Source: Prevotella merdae
Lineage (GTDB): Bacteria > Bacteroidota > Bacteroidia > Bacteroidales > Bacteroidaceae
Length of the DNA: 64,000 nucleotides
Assembly (NCBI RefSeq): GCF_900290275.1
Contig: NZ_LT985323.1
Location: 539,987-603,986, forward strand
Direction of reading: 5' to 3'
Below, piece by piece: positions 32,867 through 41,405 of this stretch (its first letter is position 1; every line of letters starts with the position of its first letter). A program made the position numbers and the translations under genes. The notes beneath the pieces were generated by a model that searched no databases, had not been told where the DNA came from, and saw only the letters and a program-made list of their open reading frames with translations.

Positions 32867-33847
32867 TTAAAAAGCACTTGGTTTCAGTCTCAATCCCATG
32901 TCTTCCTCAATTCCAAACATCACATTCATGTTCTGCACTGCCTGTCCTACAGCACCCTTAAGAAGGTTGTCGATACAAGAAGTGATGAGGAGCTTGTTGC
33001 CATACTTCTCACAATGTATCAAGCACTTGTTGGTGTTAACTACCTGCTTGAGGTCGATAGGCTTGTCGACATAATGGGTGAATGGAGCATCATAATAGAA
33101 GTCCTTGTAGGCTGCAACAATGTCGTCGATAGGAAGTTCAGTCTTTACAACCTCAGTGGCAAAGATGCCACGGGCAAAGTCGCCACGATAAGGAATAAAG
33201 TCGATAGAGGCAGAGAAGTCGCCATTGCCGGCAAGTTGCTGCACTTGATTCAAGCTTTGGCATATCTCAGGCACATGCTGATGCTGGAAAGGCTTGTATA
33301 TGCTCATGTTGTTGTTGCGCCAAGAGAAGTGGGTAGTGGCACCTGGTTTCTGACCAGCACCAGTTGAACCCGTTATAGCATTAACAGATACATCGTCGTT
33401 GATGATACCAAGCTTGGCAGCAGGAAGCAATCCAAGCTGAATGCAGGTGGCAAAGCAACCAGGGTTGGCAACATGCTGCGCCTTGGCTATATCGGCACGG
33501 TTTATCTCGGGCAAACCATACACATAGTCGTTGCCCTCGCGCTTTAGACGGAAGTCCTGTGCAAGGTCGATAATCTTGACGTTATCCGGAATCTTATGCT
33601 CCTTCAGGAAAGCCTCGCTCTTGCCATGCCCAAAGCAGAAGAACACAACATCCACATCATCGAAAGGCATATCAGAAGTGAAGCGCAGGTCGGTCTCGCC
33701 ATAAAGACCCTCGTGCACATCGGTAATAAGGTTGCCGGCATTACTCTCACTATTGATAAACGTAATCTCGGCTTCAGGGTGATTGAGAAGTATGCGGATA
33801 AGTTCGCCAGCTGTGTAACCGGCTCCGCCAAGGATACCTATTTTCAT
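32867..33847 (-). CDS. argC: N-acetyl(acyl)-gamma-glutamyl-phosphate reductase
   Basis: Third step of arginine synthesis. 326 aa starting MKIGILGGAGYTAGELIRIL (33847); the frame extends 12 codons upstream without support. Catalytic Cys in ANPGCFATCIQLGLLPA; other marks GSTGAGQKPG and RGIFATEV. Its spacers on both sides are repeat DNA, so co-transcription with its neighbours is likely but not proven. Confidence 0.96.
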   Translation of the reverse strand: MKIGILGGAGYTAGELIRILLNHPEAEITFINSESNAGNLITDVHEGLYGETDLRFTSDMPFDDVDVVFFCFGHGKSEAFLKEHKIPDNVKIIDLAQDFRLKREGNDYVYGLPEINRADIAKAQHVANPGCFATCIQLGLLPAAKLGIINDDVSVNAITGSTGAGQKPGATTHFSWRNNNMSIYKPFQHQHVPEICQSLNQVQQLAGNGDFSASIDFIPYRGDFARGIFATEVVKTELPIDDIVAAYKDFYYDAPFTHYVDKPIDLKQVVNTNKCLIHCEKYGNKLLITSCIDNLLKGAVGQAVQNMNVMFGIEEDMGLRLKPSAF

Positions 33848-33858
33848 ATTATAAGAAA

Positions 33859-33970
33859 AAAGCCTCACCCCTAACTCTACCACATATAGAGGAGAATAGT
33901 ATGTGAGACGTGATTGAGAAGCCCCACCCTCTTCCCCCTTGTGAGGAGAATTGAATGTGAGGCGTGATTA
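33859..33970. repeat. two imperfect direct repeats of about 55 bp
   Basis: Copy 1 (33859-33918) and copy 2 (33919-33971) both start AAGCC(T/C)CACCC and share GAGGAGAAT...TGTGAG(A/G)CGTGATT. They fill the argC-pspC spacer. No coding potential. Confidence 0.6.
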
Positions 33971-33999
33971 ATTACTAATAGAGAAGTAGGCCGCGCTCC

Positions 34000-34200
34000 T
34001 TATGGAGTTGGGCTTATCTCCTTCGGCATTATAATCCAAAGTAGGATATATACGAGTGTACCGCTGAATGCTGTGCATACTGTAAGCAGCACATAAATCA
34101 CACGAACAAGGGTTGGGTCAAGTTCAAAGTAATCGGCAAGTCCACCACAAACGCCACCCAACATACAATTGGTGGACGAACGCTGAATTCGTTTATTCAT
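34000..34200 (-). CDS. PspC-domain small membrane protein
   Basis: 66 aa. N-terminal PspC motif (RSSTNCMLGGVCGGLADYFELDPTLVRVIY) and one hydrophobic hairpin (VLLTVCTAFSGTLVYILLWIIM). PspC proteins act in envelope-stress responses. It lies between argG and argC, separated from argG by a repeat element, and has no evident link to arginine synthesis. Confidence 0.93.
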   Translation of the reverse strand: MNKRIQRSSTNCMLGGVCGGLADYFELDPTLVRVIYVLLTVCTAFSGTLVYILLWIIMPKEISPTP

Positions 34201-34220
34201 TGTCGTAAATGTTTTGATTA

Positions 34221-34408
34221 TATATATAACTGAACTTTCGCAAGTTCAGAGAATTCAGAAGTTAAAGGAGTTAGCGCTCCCTACGGTCGCTAGAATTTAT
34301 AGCCATTACTCTTTTTGCTGAATATTCAGCTATAAGACATACGGCTTTAAATTCTATAACTTCTTTAATTTCTATAACTTCTGAACTTGCGAAAGTTCAA
34401 TATATAAT
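34221..34408. repeat. palindrome-bounded repeat element, copy 2
   Basis: TGAACTTTCGCAAGTTCAG (34231-34249) at one end and CTGAACTTGCGAAAGTTCA (34381-34399) at the other are inverted copies, each a palindrome itself, flanked outside by TATATAT-type sequence. The interior holds AAGTTAAAGGAG and AATTTCTATAACTTC arms. Occupies most of the argG-pspC spacer. Confidence 0.75.
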
Positions 34409-34455
34409 GTATGACGTTGCGGTTGACCTAAAAGTTGCAGTTGTTACCGCTTACC

Positions 34456-35649
34456 TTATCGCTGCTCGTCGGGATGAATACCGTAGTATACACGCAACGG
34501 AGTAGAGAGAACTTTGATAAAGCCCTTAGCCTCCTCGGCAGTCCAACCGTGCTGCATCTCACCATACTCGCCAAGTTTAGACTTAAGCAAGTCGTCCTTA
34601 CTGTCGACACCTACAGTCTCGAATCCAAGAGGACGCAACTTGAGGATTGCTGTACCGTTGACATTACGCTGCGACGATGTGAGCATAGCCTCGATATCGG
34701 GCATAACAGGCTCAAGATACTGGCTCTCGTGTAGGAACATGCCATACCAGTTGGCCACCTGATCCTTCCAATACTGCTGCCACTTGCTGAGTGTATACTT
34801 CTCAAGAAGACGGTGAGCCTCAATAATAAGCTTAGGAGCAGCAGCCTCAAAGCCAACTCGTCCCTTAATGCCGATGATAGTATCGCCTACATTGCAGTCG
34901 CGACCTATGCCGTAAGCGGCACCTATCTCCTCTATCTTTTGAATGGCAGCAACCTTGTCGTCAAACTTTTCTCCATTGACAGCAACAATCTCGCCCTTAT
35001 CAAATGTAATCTTCAGCTCCGACTCGTCCTCACGAGTAACGTGCTTAAGGTAAGCCTCCTCGGGCAATCCCTGTGTAGAGTCGAGTATCTCGCCACCGCA
35101 GATGCTGGTACCCCAGATACCTACGTTATAAGAATACTTAAGCTTGGTGAAGTCGGCAAAGAATCCATTCTCGTTGAGATAGTCAACCTCTTCCTTACGC
35201 GAGAGAGCCTTGTCGCGTGTAAGTGTGATAATCTCCACACCCGGCGCCATAACAAGGAATGTCATGTCGAAACGAATCTGGTCGTTGCCCGCACCAGTAG
35301 AACCATGCGCAATGGCATCGGCACCAATCTGCTTGGCATAGCGTGCAATGGCAATAGCCTGGAATATACGCTCAGACGACACCGAGATAGGATAGCAATT
35401 GTTACGCATAACGTTGCCGTAAATCATATACTTCAACGACTTCTCGTAATACTCCTGTGTAACGTCGAGTGTTACATACTGCTTTGCGCCAAGCTTATAG
35501 GCATTCTCCTCATTAGTCTTAAGCTGTTCGGGAGAAAAACCGCCGGTATTAGCACATGCGGCATGCACCTCATAGCCTTCCTTGGCAAGTTTCATTACTG
35601 TGTACGAGGTGTCAAGACCTCCTGAAAATGCTACTACAACCTTTTTCAT
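34456..35649 (-). CDS. argG: argininosuccinate synthase
   Basis: ATP-dependent joining of citrulline and aspartate. 397 aa with the PP-loop VVVAFSGGLDTSYTVMKLA at the N-terminus, then AHGSTGAGNDQIRFD and GIGRDCNVGDTIIGIKGRVGFEAAAP. Gap to the GNAT gene is 14 bp. No argH is found in the window; the lyase must be elsewhere. Confidence 0.97.
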   Translation of the reverse strand: MKKVVVAFSGGLDTSYTVMKLAKEGYEVHAACANTGGFSPEQLKTNEENAYKLGAKQYVTLDVTQEYYEKSLKYMIYGNVMRNNCYPISVSSERIFQAIAIARYAKQIGADAIAHGSTGAGNDQIRFDMTFLVMAPGVEIITLTRDKALSRKEEVDYLNENGFFADFTKLKYSYNVGIWGTSICGGEILDSTQGLPEEAYLKHVTREDESELKITFDKGEIVAVNGEKFDDKVAAIQKIEEIGAAYGIGRDCNVGDTIIGIKGRVGFEAAAPKLIIEAHRLLEKYTLSKWQQYWKDQVANWYGMFLHESQYLEPVMPDIEAMLTSSQRNVNGTAILKLRPLGFETVGVDSKDDLLKSKLGEYGEMQHGWTAEEAKGFIKVLSTPLRVYYGIHPDEQR

Positions 35650-35663
35650 ATTGACATATTTAT

Positions 35664-36260
35664 TTAACTCTCCAACTTCTTAATTCTTTCAATCACATTC
35701 TCTGGCAACTTAGCAGGCAGGTGTTCTTCTGGATCGTACAACATTCCGGTACAAATGCAATACTTGCGACCAGTACGCTTGAGCACGTCAACATTGATAC
35801 AGCCCTCGCATCCACGCCAGAAAGCCTCATCGTCAGTAAGGTCGGCAAAGGTTACAGGATGATAACCCAACTGGGTGTTCATAGCCATAACCGCGGCTCC
35901 ACTGGTAAGAGAGAAAATCTTAGCATGCGGCCAACGTGTACGAGCCAATGTGAAGGTAAGGTCCTTGATGCGCTTAGCCACGCCAAGACCACGGAACTTA
36001 GGGTCAACGATAAGACCCGATGTTGTGACGTACTGCTTGTTGCCCCATGTCTCAATGTAGCTGAATCCGACAAACTCGTCGCCATAAAGGGCTATAACAG
36101 CCTTGGCCTCCTTCATCTTGGTGGCAACATACTCGTGTGTACGTTTTGCTATACCTGTGCCGCGCACCTTGGCAGCCTTCTCTATGGTATCGAGTATCGT
36201 GTCGACATATTTCTCGTGTGATGGGTCGGCTACCATCACGGTTATATCTTCTTTATTCAT
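35664..36260 (-). CDS. GNAT N-acyltransferase of the arginine operon
   Basis: 198 aa GNAT domain: VATKMKEAKAVIALYGDEFVGFSYIETWG, then the acyl-CoA loop VDPKFRGLGVAKRIKDLTF (R/Q-x-x-G-x-G/A). A distinctive C-terminal part contains FWRGCEGCINVDVLKRTGRKYCICTGML, rich in Cys. Its place between argR and argG suggests the glutamate N-acyltransferase (acetyl- or succinyl-) that starts the pathway, since neither argA nor argJ is in the window; this role is inference. Confidence 0.9.
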   Translation of the reverse strand: MNKEDITVMVADPSHEKYVDTILDTIEKAAKVRGTGIAKRTHEYVATKMKEAKAVIALYGDEFVGFSYIETWGNKQYVTTSGLIVDPKFRGLGVAKRIKDLTFTLARTRWPHAKIFSLTSGAAVMAMNTQLGYHPVTFADLTDDEAFWRGCEGCINVDVLKRTGRKYCICTGMLYDPEEHLPAKLPENVIERIKKLES

Positions 36261-36291
36261 TATATGAATGTTGAATTATTTGAGTGGTGAT

Positions 36292-36329
36292 AATTCTTAA
36301 TTCCTAATTCTTAATTCCTAATTCTTAAT
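36292..36329. repeat. tandem AATTC(T/C)TAATT repeat
   Basis: Alternating TAATTCTTAATTCC units directly between argR and the GNAT gene. It reaches into the last codons of argR. Confidence 0.65.
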
Positions 36330-36804
36330 ATTCCATTCCCGGCACAATAGAGCTAAGTCCCTTAAGCACCTGCTCTTGCGTAGCACCCTCTTTAATGACA
36401 ATAAATATAGTATCGTCGCCGGCGATGGTGCCTATAATCTCCTCGATATGTCCATTGTCGATGTTGTATGCAATGGAACTGGCATAGCCAGGTCGGGTGC
36501 GGATAACGCCTATATTGCCTGAAAAACTGATAGAACGGTAACCGGGTATGCGCAGCATCTCAGATGCCATACGTGGAGTTGGCACACGCTTGTACATTGT
36601 CTCGTTAGGCAATACATAAACATACTTGCCATTCATACTTGCAGCCTTTGCTACTTTGAGCTGCTTGAAGTCACGGCTAAGCGTAGCTTGCGTTACGGAA
36701 TAGCCTTCCTGGGCGAGTGCTGAAAGCACCTCTTCCTGACTTCCGAGCTCCTTGCTCGATATAAGCATCTTCAATGTTTCTATTCTGTCGCTTTTTAACT
36801 TCAT
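36325..36804 (-). CDS. argR: arginine repressor
   Basis: 159 aa from MKLKSDRIETLKMLISS (36804). N-terminal winged HTH (SQEEVLSALAQEGYSVTQATLSRDFKQLKVAK) and a C-terminal oligomerisation/arginine-binding domain (GTIAGDDTIFIVIKEG with the GDD motif). First gene of the operon, so it likely controls its own cluster in response to arginine. The frame is open for 37 more codons upstream but a promoter lies inside that stretch. Confidence 0.96.
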   Translation of the reverse strand: MKLKSDRIETLKMLISSKELGSQEEVLSALAQEGYSVTQATLSRDFKQLKVAKAASMNGKYVYVLPNETMYKRVPTPRMASEMLRIPGYRSISFSGNIGVIRTRPGYASSIAYNIDNGHIEEIIGTIAGDDTIFIVIKEGATQEQVLKGLSSIVPGMEY

Positions 36805-36842
36805 AATTGCTATGTCTGTATATTTATTCGGTTTTCCAAGTG

Positions 36843-36874
36843 CAAAAGTATAAATAATTGAATAAACAACCAAA
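36843..36874 (-). promoter_or_regulatory. promoter of the argR-led arginine/proline cluster
   Basis: Minus-strand TTTG (36874-36871), 20-bp spacer, TACTTTTG (36850-36843). The surrounding DNA contains AT-rich TATTTATTC and TTGAATAAAC words that could hold an ArgR site, but I cannot fix one. Confidence 0.62.
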
Positions 36875-36945
36875 CAATTACGCATAAAAATGTAAGGAAA
36901 AATAACAAAAAGCAATTAGCGAGTTATATCCATGTATATTTATAC

Positions 36946-36973
36946 AAAAAGCCCTCCCGTTTTGCGGGAGGGC
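36946..36973 (-). terminator. intrinsic terminator of the Bax-inhibitor-like gene
   Basis: A 9-bp GC-rich perfect stem (36951-36959 with 36965-36973, GCCCTCCCG arms) with a short loop; on the minus strand it is followed by TTTTT (36950-36946). It lies 37 bp after the stop at 37010. Confidence 0.9.
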
Positions 36974-37009
36974 TATAAAGGGTTTTAAAAATATCGACGA
37001 TTCCTAATA

Positions 37010-37729
37010 TTATTCCTTTCTTCCGAATATGCGAAGCAGATAGAGGAAGAGGTTGATAAAGTCGAGATAGAGAGTCAAGGCACCAAGGAGCGCCAACTTC
37101 TGCGACATCTCTCCACCATTGGGTGCCTCAAGACACATCTGCTTAATCTTCTGTGTGTCGTAGGCTGTAAGACCTACAAAGATAAGGACACCTACATAGC
37201 TGATGATAAGGTCGAAGCCTGTACTCTGTACAAAGAGATTGACAACAGTGGCTATGATAAGACCGAGAAGTGCCATAAAGAGAAGCTTGCCCATTGAGGT
37301 AAGGTCGGTCTTAGTAGTATAGCCCACAAGAGCCATCAAGCCAAACGTGCCTGCCGTTATAAAGAACGTCTTGGCAATAACCGCCATTGAGAAGGCAAAA
37401 AATATAACCGACAATGTGGCACCATTAATAATCGAATAGAGCACAAACAACAATGTTGCTGTAGACAGCGACATACGCGTGATGGCTCCGCTAATGGCCA
37501 TAACAAGACCAAACTCGGCTATAATCAAGCCCCAAAACAACACCTTGCTTCCAAAGATAGCAGCAACGAGCGCAGGCGACGAAGCCACGCCAAAAGCTGT
37601 TATACCTGTTATGGCAAGTGCAAGGGTCATCCATACAAACACCTTACGCATAAGCGCAGGGAAAGCAGATGATAGAGCATAGTTGCCGTCGCGATACTGC
37701 TCTACATCAGTCCAATTTTCCTGTTTCAT
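37010..37729 (-). CDS. Bax inhibitor-1/YccA-family membrane protein
   Basis: 239 aa, about seven transmembrane helices covering most of the chain (residues about 25-235). Family marks: YVGVLIFVGLTAYDTQKIKQM in the sixth helix region and YLDFINLFLYLLRIFG at the end. Members are proposed ion (Ca2+/H+) leak channels or interact with membrane proteases. A single-gene unit with its own promoter and terminator. Confidence 0.94.
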   Translation of the reverse strand: MKQENWTDVEQYRDGNYALSSAFPALMRKVFVWMTLALAITGITAFGVASSPALVAAIFGSKVLFWGLIIAEFGLVMAISGAITRMSLSTATLLFVLYSIINGATLSVIFFAFSMAVIAKTFFITAGTFGLMALVGYTTKTDLTSMGKLLFMALLGLIIATVVNLFVQSTGFDLIISYVGVLIFVGLTAYDTQKIKQMCLEAPNGGEMSQKLALLGALTLYLDFINLFLYLLRIFGRKE

Positions 37730-37844
37730 AATCGTTTTCTTTCTTTAAAAATTGTGTTGATATTATTGATTTATTTATATTTCATCTTACATATTCAACT
37801 TATATCATTGGGTATTTATTCTATTTATCAATTCAATCCATCTG

Positions 37845-37876
37845 CAAATATAATGGTTTAATTTTCAAAAGACAAA
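37845..37876 (-). promoter_or_regulatory. promoter of the Bax-inhibitor-like gene
   Basis: Minus-strand TTTG (37876-37873), 20-bp spacer, TATATTTG (37852-37845). Leader of about 110 nt to the ATG at 37729. Confidence 0.6.
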
Positions 37877-37951
37877 TAGTGTGCCGTAAATTTGAGAATT
37901 ATTAATAAGTATAGTTTAAACTCTATACAATATTAAAAAAAGAGTAAAACG

Positions 37952-37983
37952 TTCGGATAATATCCGCTTATTTAGTAATTTTG
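37952..37983 (+). promoter_or_regulatory. suf operon promoter with overlapping palindrome
   Basis: TAATTTTG (37976-37983) is a full -7 box; TTCG at 37952-37955 is a one-mismatch -33. The perfect 13-bp palindrome CGGATAATATCCG (37954-37966) overlaps the -33 and the spacer, where a repressor would block transcription. Leader of about 67 nt to sufB. Confidence 0.55.
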
Positions 37984-38055
37984 TACTCTTAAACACAAAG
38001 GGGATATTGTGCCTTGTCGAAAGAGAGGTCTGGGGCCCCGTTATGATAAAGCAAA

Positions 38056-39510
38056 ATGGAAAATAAAGATACAAAGAATGCGTATGTGCGACAAGTGGCC
38101 GACCAAAAATACGAGTACGGCTTCACTACCGACGTGCATACCGACATAATAGAGAAAGGACTGAACGAGGATATCGTGCGCCTTATCTCTGAGAAGAAAG
38201 GCGAACCCGACTGGATGCTGGAGTTCCGCCTAAAGGCTTTCCGTCACTGGCAGAAGCTTGAGCAGCCAACTTGGGGACATGTACATGTACCCGAGATAGA
38301 CTATCAGGCAATATCCTACTATGCCGACCCGCTTGCAAAGAAGCCAACAGACGAAAAGAAGGAGATAGACCCTGAGTTGATGAAGACTTTTGATAAGCTT
38401 GGCATTCCACTTGAGGAACGACTCGCACTTAGCGGTGTGGCTGTGGATGCCATCATGGACTCGGTGTCGGTGAAGACAACATTCAAGGAACATCTTGCCG
38501 AAAAGGGAATTATCTTCTGCTCTATAGGCGACGCCATAAAGAATCATCCCGACCTTGTGAAGGAATATCTTGGAAGCGTGGTGCCTTATCAAGACAATTT
38601 CTTCGGAGCATTGAACAGTGCCGTATTCAGCGATGGTTCGTTTGTGTACATACCTAAGGGTGTGCGATGCCCAATGGAGCTAAGCTCATACTTCCGCATA
38701 AACGCACGCAACACGGGTCAGTTTGAACGTACGCTTATCATTGCCGATGACGACTCGTACGTAAGCTACCTCGAGGGCTGTACAGCACCGATGCGCGACG
38801 AGAATCAGCTGCATGCAGCTATTGTGGAGATTGTAGTAAAGGACAATGCCGAAGTGAAATACTCTACTGTACAGAACTGGTATCCTGGCGACGAAAAGGG
38901 AAAAGGCGGTGTGCTGAACCTTGTTACAAAGCGTGGCGACTTGCGTGGAGTAAACTCTAAATTGTCGTGGACTCAGGTAGAGACTGGCTCAGCCATAACA
39001 TGGAAGTATCCATCGTGTGTATTGCGTGGAGACGGCTCGCAGGCAGAATTCTACTCGGTTGCCGTGACCAACAATTATCAGGAGGCAGACACTGGTACGA
39101 AGATGATTCACATGGGCAAGAATACAAAGTCGACTATCATCTCCAAGGGCATCTCTGCCGGACACAGCCAGAACTCTTATCGTGGACTTGTACGTGCCAC
39201 AAGCAATGCCGACAACGCACGCAACTATTCATCATGCGACTCTCTGTTGCTTGGCTCCGACTGTGGTGCACATACATTCCCTTATATGGACATCCACAAC
39301 GACACGGCTGTAGTGGAGCATGAGGCTACAACCTCTAAGATTTCAGAAGACCAGCTGTTCTACTGCAACCAGCGTGGCATCCCTACAGAGCAGGCCGTGG
39401 GACTGATCGTTAACGGATATGCCAAGGATGTGCTAAACAAACTGCCAATGGAGTTTGCGGTAGAAGCACAGAAGCTGCTGAGTGTATCGTTGGAGGGAAC
39501 TGTGGGATAA
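38056..39510 (+). CDS. sufB: Fe-S cluster assembly scaffold SufB
   Basis: 484 aa. Forms the SufBC2D scaffold that builds Fe-S clusters. Marks: PEWMLEF-type start ([17 protein letters not shown]), [26 protein letters not shown], and the C-terminal region with [18 protein letters not shown] and the conserved Cys and His for cluster or persulfide transfer. Leads a suf operon with the palindrome-bearing promoter. Confidence 0.97.
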   Translation: MENKDTKNAYVRQVADQKYEYGFTTDVHTDIIEKGLNEDIVRLISEKKGEPDWMLEFRLKAFRHWQKLEQPTWGHVHVPEIDYQAISYYADPLAKKPTDEKKEIDPELMKTFDKLGIPLEERLALSGVAVDAIMDSVSVKTTFKEHLAEKGIIFCSIGDAIKNHPDLVKEYLGSVVPYQDNFFGALNSAVFSDGSFVYIPKGVRCPMELSSYFRINARNTGQFERTLIIADDDSYVSYLEGCTAPMRDENQLHAAIVEIVVKDNAEVKYSTVQNWYPGDEKGKGGVLNLVTKRGDLRGVNSKLSWTQVETGSAITWKYPSCVLRGDGSQAEFYSVAVTNNYQEADTGTKMIHMGKNTKSTIISKGISAGHSQNSYRGLVRATSNADNARNYSSCDSLLLGSDCGAHTFPYMDIHNDTAVVEHEATTSKISEDQLFYCNQRGIPTEQAVGLIVNGYAKDVLNKLPMEFAVEAQKLLSVSLEGTVG

Positions 39511-39594
39511 AGGGATTTTTGAATTTTGAATGTTGAGTTTTGAATTGTTGCGGCAGAGCCACAATGTAGAATTGGACATTCAAGAATTAAGAAT
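39511..39594. repeat. AATTTTGAAT-type repeat between sufB and the barrel gene
   Basis: Contains TTTGAATTTTGAATGTTGAG, then TTGCGGCAGAGCC, then ACATTCAAGAATTAAGAAT. Its TTGCG and GGCAGAGCC modules recur inside the sufC-sufD array. Confidence 0.6.
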
Positions 39595-39615
39595 ATGACA
39601 TTCAAGAATAAGAGA

Positions 39616-40455
39616 ATGAACTATATGCAGTACAGGTTAGGCGGATTGTTCTTGGCTACAGTTCTCTTGGCAGCCCCTATAACGACATTGAACGCAGCCA
39701 ATGACGATGACGATATGGCGCGTCGCTGGGCTGTCATTGCAGGCATGAACATATCATGTCCTACAACAGCAAGCAACGAGCAGCCGCAATCGTTTACGGA
39801 GAAGGCAGGGACATTTGGCTCTGCTATGGGCAACATTATGTTGGAATATTATCTTAACAATGCCCACTTCTCGTTTGTGGGTGGCTACAATGCCGAGACA
39901 CTGGAATGGTATAGCAGCGACGTGTCGGCAACAATGCGCAACATTGCGCTTGGCGCACGCTATTATCCTCTAAATACTGCTTGCGCCATACAGCCTTATG
40001 CTGCCCTTATGACATACACCAATGTTGGCTCGCAGAACGAACAGCACAGCATGAGTGTTACGGGAAGCGGCTACAGCCATGAGCGCAACTACAGCATAAG
40101 CTATCCACGACTGAGCGTTGCTCCTACCATCGGCTTCGACTGTTACATATTCTCGTCGCTTGCCCTGGAATTTCAATACGGATTTCCTCTCGGCATAGAC
40201 GGCAAGACACACGTAAGCACTACGTACGGCGGACAATCTGACGCATACAACATGCACTCGAACATGCACCGCCACAACATTCAGATAGGATTGAAGGCCA
40301 CATTCCCGTTCAGATTCACAACGAACGACGGTAACAACCTATTCGACCTTATATACATGGCACTCGGCATATACGACCCCAACGACGAGGCACCAAAGGA
40401 AACAAAGAAAGAACGACATAAGTCGAGCTTGAAACGAGTGCTCGATTCATACTAA
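39616..40455 (+). CDS. outer-membrane beta-barrel-like protein in the suf operon
   Basis: 279 aa from MNYMQYRLGGLFLATVLLAA (39616); ATGs at 39595 and 39625 are also in frame. Signal peptide cleaved near LNAAND. The mature part alternates short strands (SFVGGYNAETLEWY, NIALGARYYPL, PYAALMTYTNVG, LALEFQYGFPLG, HNIQIGLKATFPF), as in small OmpA/OmpW-like barrels of about 8-10 strands, followed by a charged tail (EAPKETKKERHKSSLKR). Family not recognised. It lies only 17 bp before sufC. Confidence 0.82.
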   Translation: MNYMQYRLGGLFLATVLLAAPITTLNAANDDDDMARRWAVIAGMNISCPTTASNEQPQSFTEKAGTFGSAMGNIMLEYYLNNAHFSFVGGYNAETLEWYSSDVSATMRNIALGARYYPLNTACAIQPYAALMTYTNVGSQNEQHSMSVTGSGYSHERNYSISYPRLSVAPTIGFDCYIFSSLALEFQYGFPLGIDGKTHVSTTYGGQSDAYNMHSNMHRHNIQIGLKATFPFRFTTNDGNNLFDLIYMALGIYDPNDEAPKETKKERHKSSLKRVLDSY

Positions 40456-40472
40456 AATTTAAAACTAATAAT

Positions 40473-41228
40473 ATGTTAGAAGTAAAGAACCTCCACGCCA
40501 CTATCGCTGGCAAGGAAATACTCCGAGGCATCAACCTCACTATAAAAGACGGCGAGATACACGCCATCATGGGACCTAACGGTTCGGGAAAGTCAACCCT
40601 TAGCGCTGTGCTTACTGGCAACCCTCTATACGAGGTAACAGAAGGCGAGGCCATATTCAATGGCAAGAACCTTATCGAGATGAAACCAGAAGACCGTGCA
40701 CACGAGGGATTGTTTCTCTCGTTCCAATATCCTGTGGAAATACCTGGCGTATCGATGACCAACTTCCTTAAGGCTGCCGTTAACGAGAAGCGCAAGTATC
40801 AGGGACTGCCAGAACTTAAAGCTGGCGAATTCTTGAAGCTAATGAACGAGAAGCGCAAGATTGTTGAACTAGACTCGAAGTTCACACGCCGCTCTGTAAA
40901 CGAGGGTTTCTCGGGTGGAGAGAAGAAACGCAACGAGATATTCCAAATGGCTATGCTTGAGCCTAAGCTTGCCATACTTGACGAAACAGACTCTGGTCTT
41001 GACGTTGATGCCATGCGCATCGTGGCAGACGGTGTAAACAAGATGCACACACCAGAGACTTCGGCTATCGTCATAACCCACTACGAGCGTCTGCTGGATA
41101 TGATTAAGCCCGACGTGGTGCATGTGCTATACAAGGGAAGAATAGTGAAAACTGCCGGACCTGAGCTTGCCAAGGAGATTGAACAGAGAGGCTACGACTG
41201 GATTAAGGCTGAAGTTGAAGAATTTTGA
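40473..41228 (+). CDS. sufC: Fe-S assembly ATPase SufC
   Basis: 251 aa ABC ATPase of the SufBCD complex. Walker A GPNGSGKST (about residues 33-41), signature FSGGEKKRNEIFQM, Walker B LAILDETDSGLD, and the H-loop IVITHY. Cytosolic; ATP hydrolysis reshapes SufBD for cluster assembly. Confidence 0.97.
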   Translation: MLEVKNLHATIAGKEILRGINLTIKDGEIHAIMGPNGSGKSTLSAVLTGNPLYEVTEGEAIFNGKNLIEMKPEDRAHEGLFLSFQYPVEIPGVSMTNFLKAAVNEKRKYQGLPELKAGEFLKLMNEKRKIVELDSKFTRRSVNEGFSGGEKKRNEIFQMAMLEPKLAILDETDSGLDVDAMRIVADGVNKMHTPETSAIVITHYERLLDMIKPDVVHVLYKGRIVKTAGPELAKEIEQRGYDWIKAEVEEF

Positions 41229-41405
41229 TTTTTAAATTTTGAATTTTGAATTATTGATGAAGTCAATAAATTATAATTCAAAACTCAAAATTGAATAATT
41301 CAAAATCGGCTCTGCCGATAATTCAAAATTCAAAACTCAAAACTCAAAATTGCGACCACGTCGCAACAATTCAAAACTCAACATTCAAAATTCAAAACTC
41401 ATAAT
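41229..41405. repeat. AATTCAAAACTCAAAA repeat array between sufC and sufD
   Basis: At least eight A/T-rich units of the type AATTCAAAACTCAAAA in alternating orientation. They are interrupted by two small GC hairpins, CGGCTCTGCCG (41309-41319) and TTGCGACCACGTCGCAA (41350-41366). Almost all of the 177-bp spacer is array. Unit lengths are irregular, so this is not CRISPR. Confidence 0.75.

Noticed and set aside
34813..35625. Long plus-strand reading frame (270 codons) opposite argG
   Set aside because: It lies fully antisense to a strongly conserved enzyme and shows no motif or signal sequence. Codon-phase effects of the real gene explain it.
41229..41405. Possible CRISPR array between sufC and sufD
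   Set aside because: Units vary in length and orientation, there are no equal-length unique spacers, and no cas genes are present. It is a degenerate A/T-rich repeat.
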